From Gremmenia infestans (taxonomy: Eukaryota > Ascomycota > Leotiomycetes > Helotiales > Hamatocanthoscyphaceae): a DNA stretch of 64,000 nt. The notes beneath the pieces are model-generated. The model was given only the letters and a program-made list of their open reading frames with translations, did not search any database and was not told the origin of the DNA. The stretch covers positions 2,108,001 to 2,172,000 of the forward strand of contig JAFEVB010000002.1 of NCBI GenBank assembly GCA_032629725.1, given 5' to 3'. Positions 63,540 to 64,000 of the stretch are shown here, one piece after another. The position numbers were made by a program, and so were the translations under genes. How positions within the stretch are numbered: the first letter of the stretch is position 1; every line of letters begins with the position of its first letter.

Positions 63540-64000
63540 GGGAAATATATCGGAAGAGTTTTCAAAGTGAAAAAAGTCAATAATTGAGATGGAAGAGCTC
63601 GAAGGATATTTCGGTCGTCGGATCGCCCCGCATACCCCACCTTTTGATAGCTACCCCTGTTACTTGTCTTCCACATGTTTTCCTATTTCCTCATTAAGAA
63701 TTTTAGGTGTTTATATATTTCCTCGTGCACTACTTGATTAACCAGGATTCTTTCGCTGAACGGTACTTCTCTACTCACCTTATCCTACAGCTGGCTTTGA
63801 AGCGCATTTTGAGGGAGTAGTGCAAGTGGATGGCATCTTGGATATAATAATAGAGAGTTGAACAACTTTGTATCGAATTTAGACCTGGCATAGAGCATCT
63901 TAGCGTTGAACAAAGTCGAGTAATACAGCTTTACACCCAATTTCAAATTTACGTCCCACGAAATAAGGCTTTCCAATCATTCGACTTGAGATGATCACAG
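63540..64000. other. Promoter side of the FAH-family gene; no other gene seen
   Basis: The last 460 bases hold no supported coding region. Confidence 0.5.

Noticed and set aside
1..64000. tRNA, 5S rRNA or CRISPR array
   Set aside because: Looked for GGTTCGANTCC-type B boxes and regularly spaced direct repeats; none found. The short tandem repeats have no unique spacers.

Overview
This window is nuclear DNA of a filamentous ascomycete (Pezizomycotina). The evidence is many short introns (46-116 nt) with GTAAGT/GTATGT-like donors, together with fungal-specific families: a HET-domain gene, BTB-only proteins, a con-10-type KGG protein, a Zn2Cys6 regulator, a hybrid histidine kinase and a DUF6594-like remnant. 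The mix resembles Leotiomycetes, but that class assignment is a guess. I see no rRNA, tRNA or CRISPR array and no autonomous transposon. Exon boundaries were inferred by eye from splice motifs, frame closure and comparison between paralogs in the window.

Region 1 (1-7.2 kb) is a tandem array of four minus-strand histidine-phosphatase paralogs. The first runs off the left edge. The second and fourth are broken by in-frame stops, and the second also by frameshifts. The third is intact but has Ser-His-Ala where the catalytic Arg-His-Ala should be. Region 2 (8-11.3 kb) holds the 20S proteasome subunit alpha-7 gene and a conserved gene of unknown function.

Region 3 (12.7-28.3 kb) is the most distinctive part. 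It has seven BTB/POZ-only genes on both strands with a shared design: a short charged exon 1 usually ending in Phe-Ser, a phase-2 intron, then a BTB fold and a helical tail. Two copies are broken and one has an altered tail. A homocysteine S-methyltransferase gene and a serine-rich protein gene sit inside the array. A HET-domain gene with a frame break follows at 29.2-31.2 kb.

Region 4 (31.7-46.2 kb) carries a synaptojanin-like phosphoinositide phosphatase, a GAF-type hybrid histidine kinase, a secreted class 3 lipase and a GT61-type glycosyltransferase, separated by repeat-rich intergenic DNA. Region 5 (46.2-52.3 kb) has a palindromic GCTAGC repeat, then a beta-lactamase-like serine hydrolase divergent from a Zn2Cys6 regulator, and an MDR quinone reductase. 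This is a possible small metabolic cluster.

Region 6 (53-64 kb) is mostly housekeeping: a glycine-rich membrane protein, a J-domain protein, a DUF6594-like remnant beside a 199-bp MITE, a con-10-like gene, a disordered protein, PRA1/Yip3, the ER J-protein Erj5 and a fumarylacetoacetate-hydrolase-family enzyme. A MITE family with ends resembling CCTATAGTGTTTTACGGC recurs at about 12.1, 43.7, 46.2 and 55.6 kb. The palindrome TACCTAGGTA recurs in six intergenic places. Several breaks are single-base indels, so assembly error must be excluded before calling them pseudogenes.
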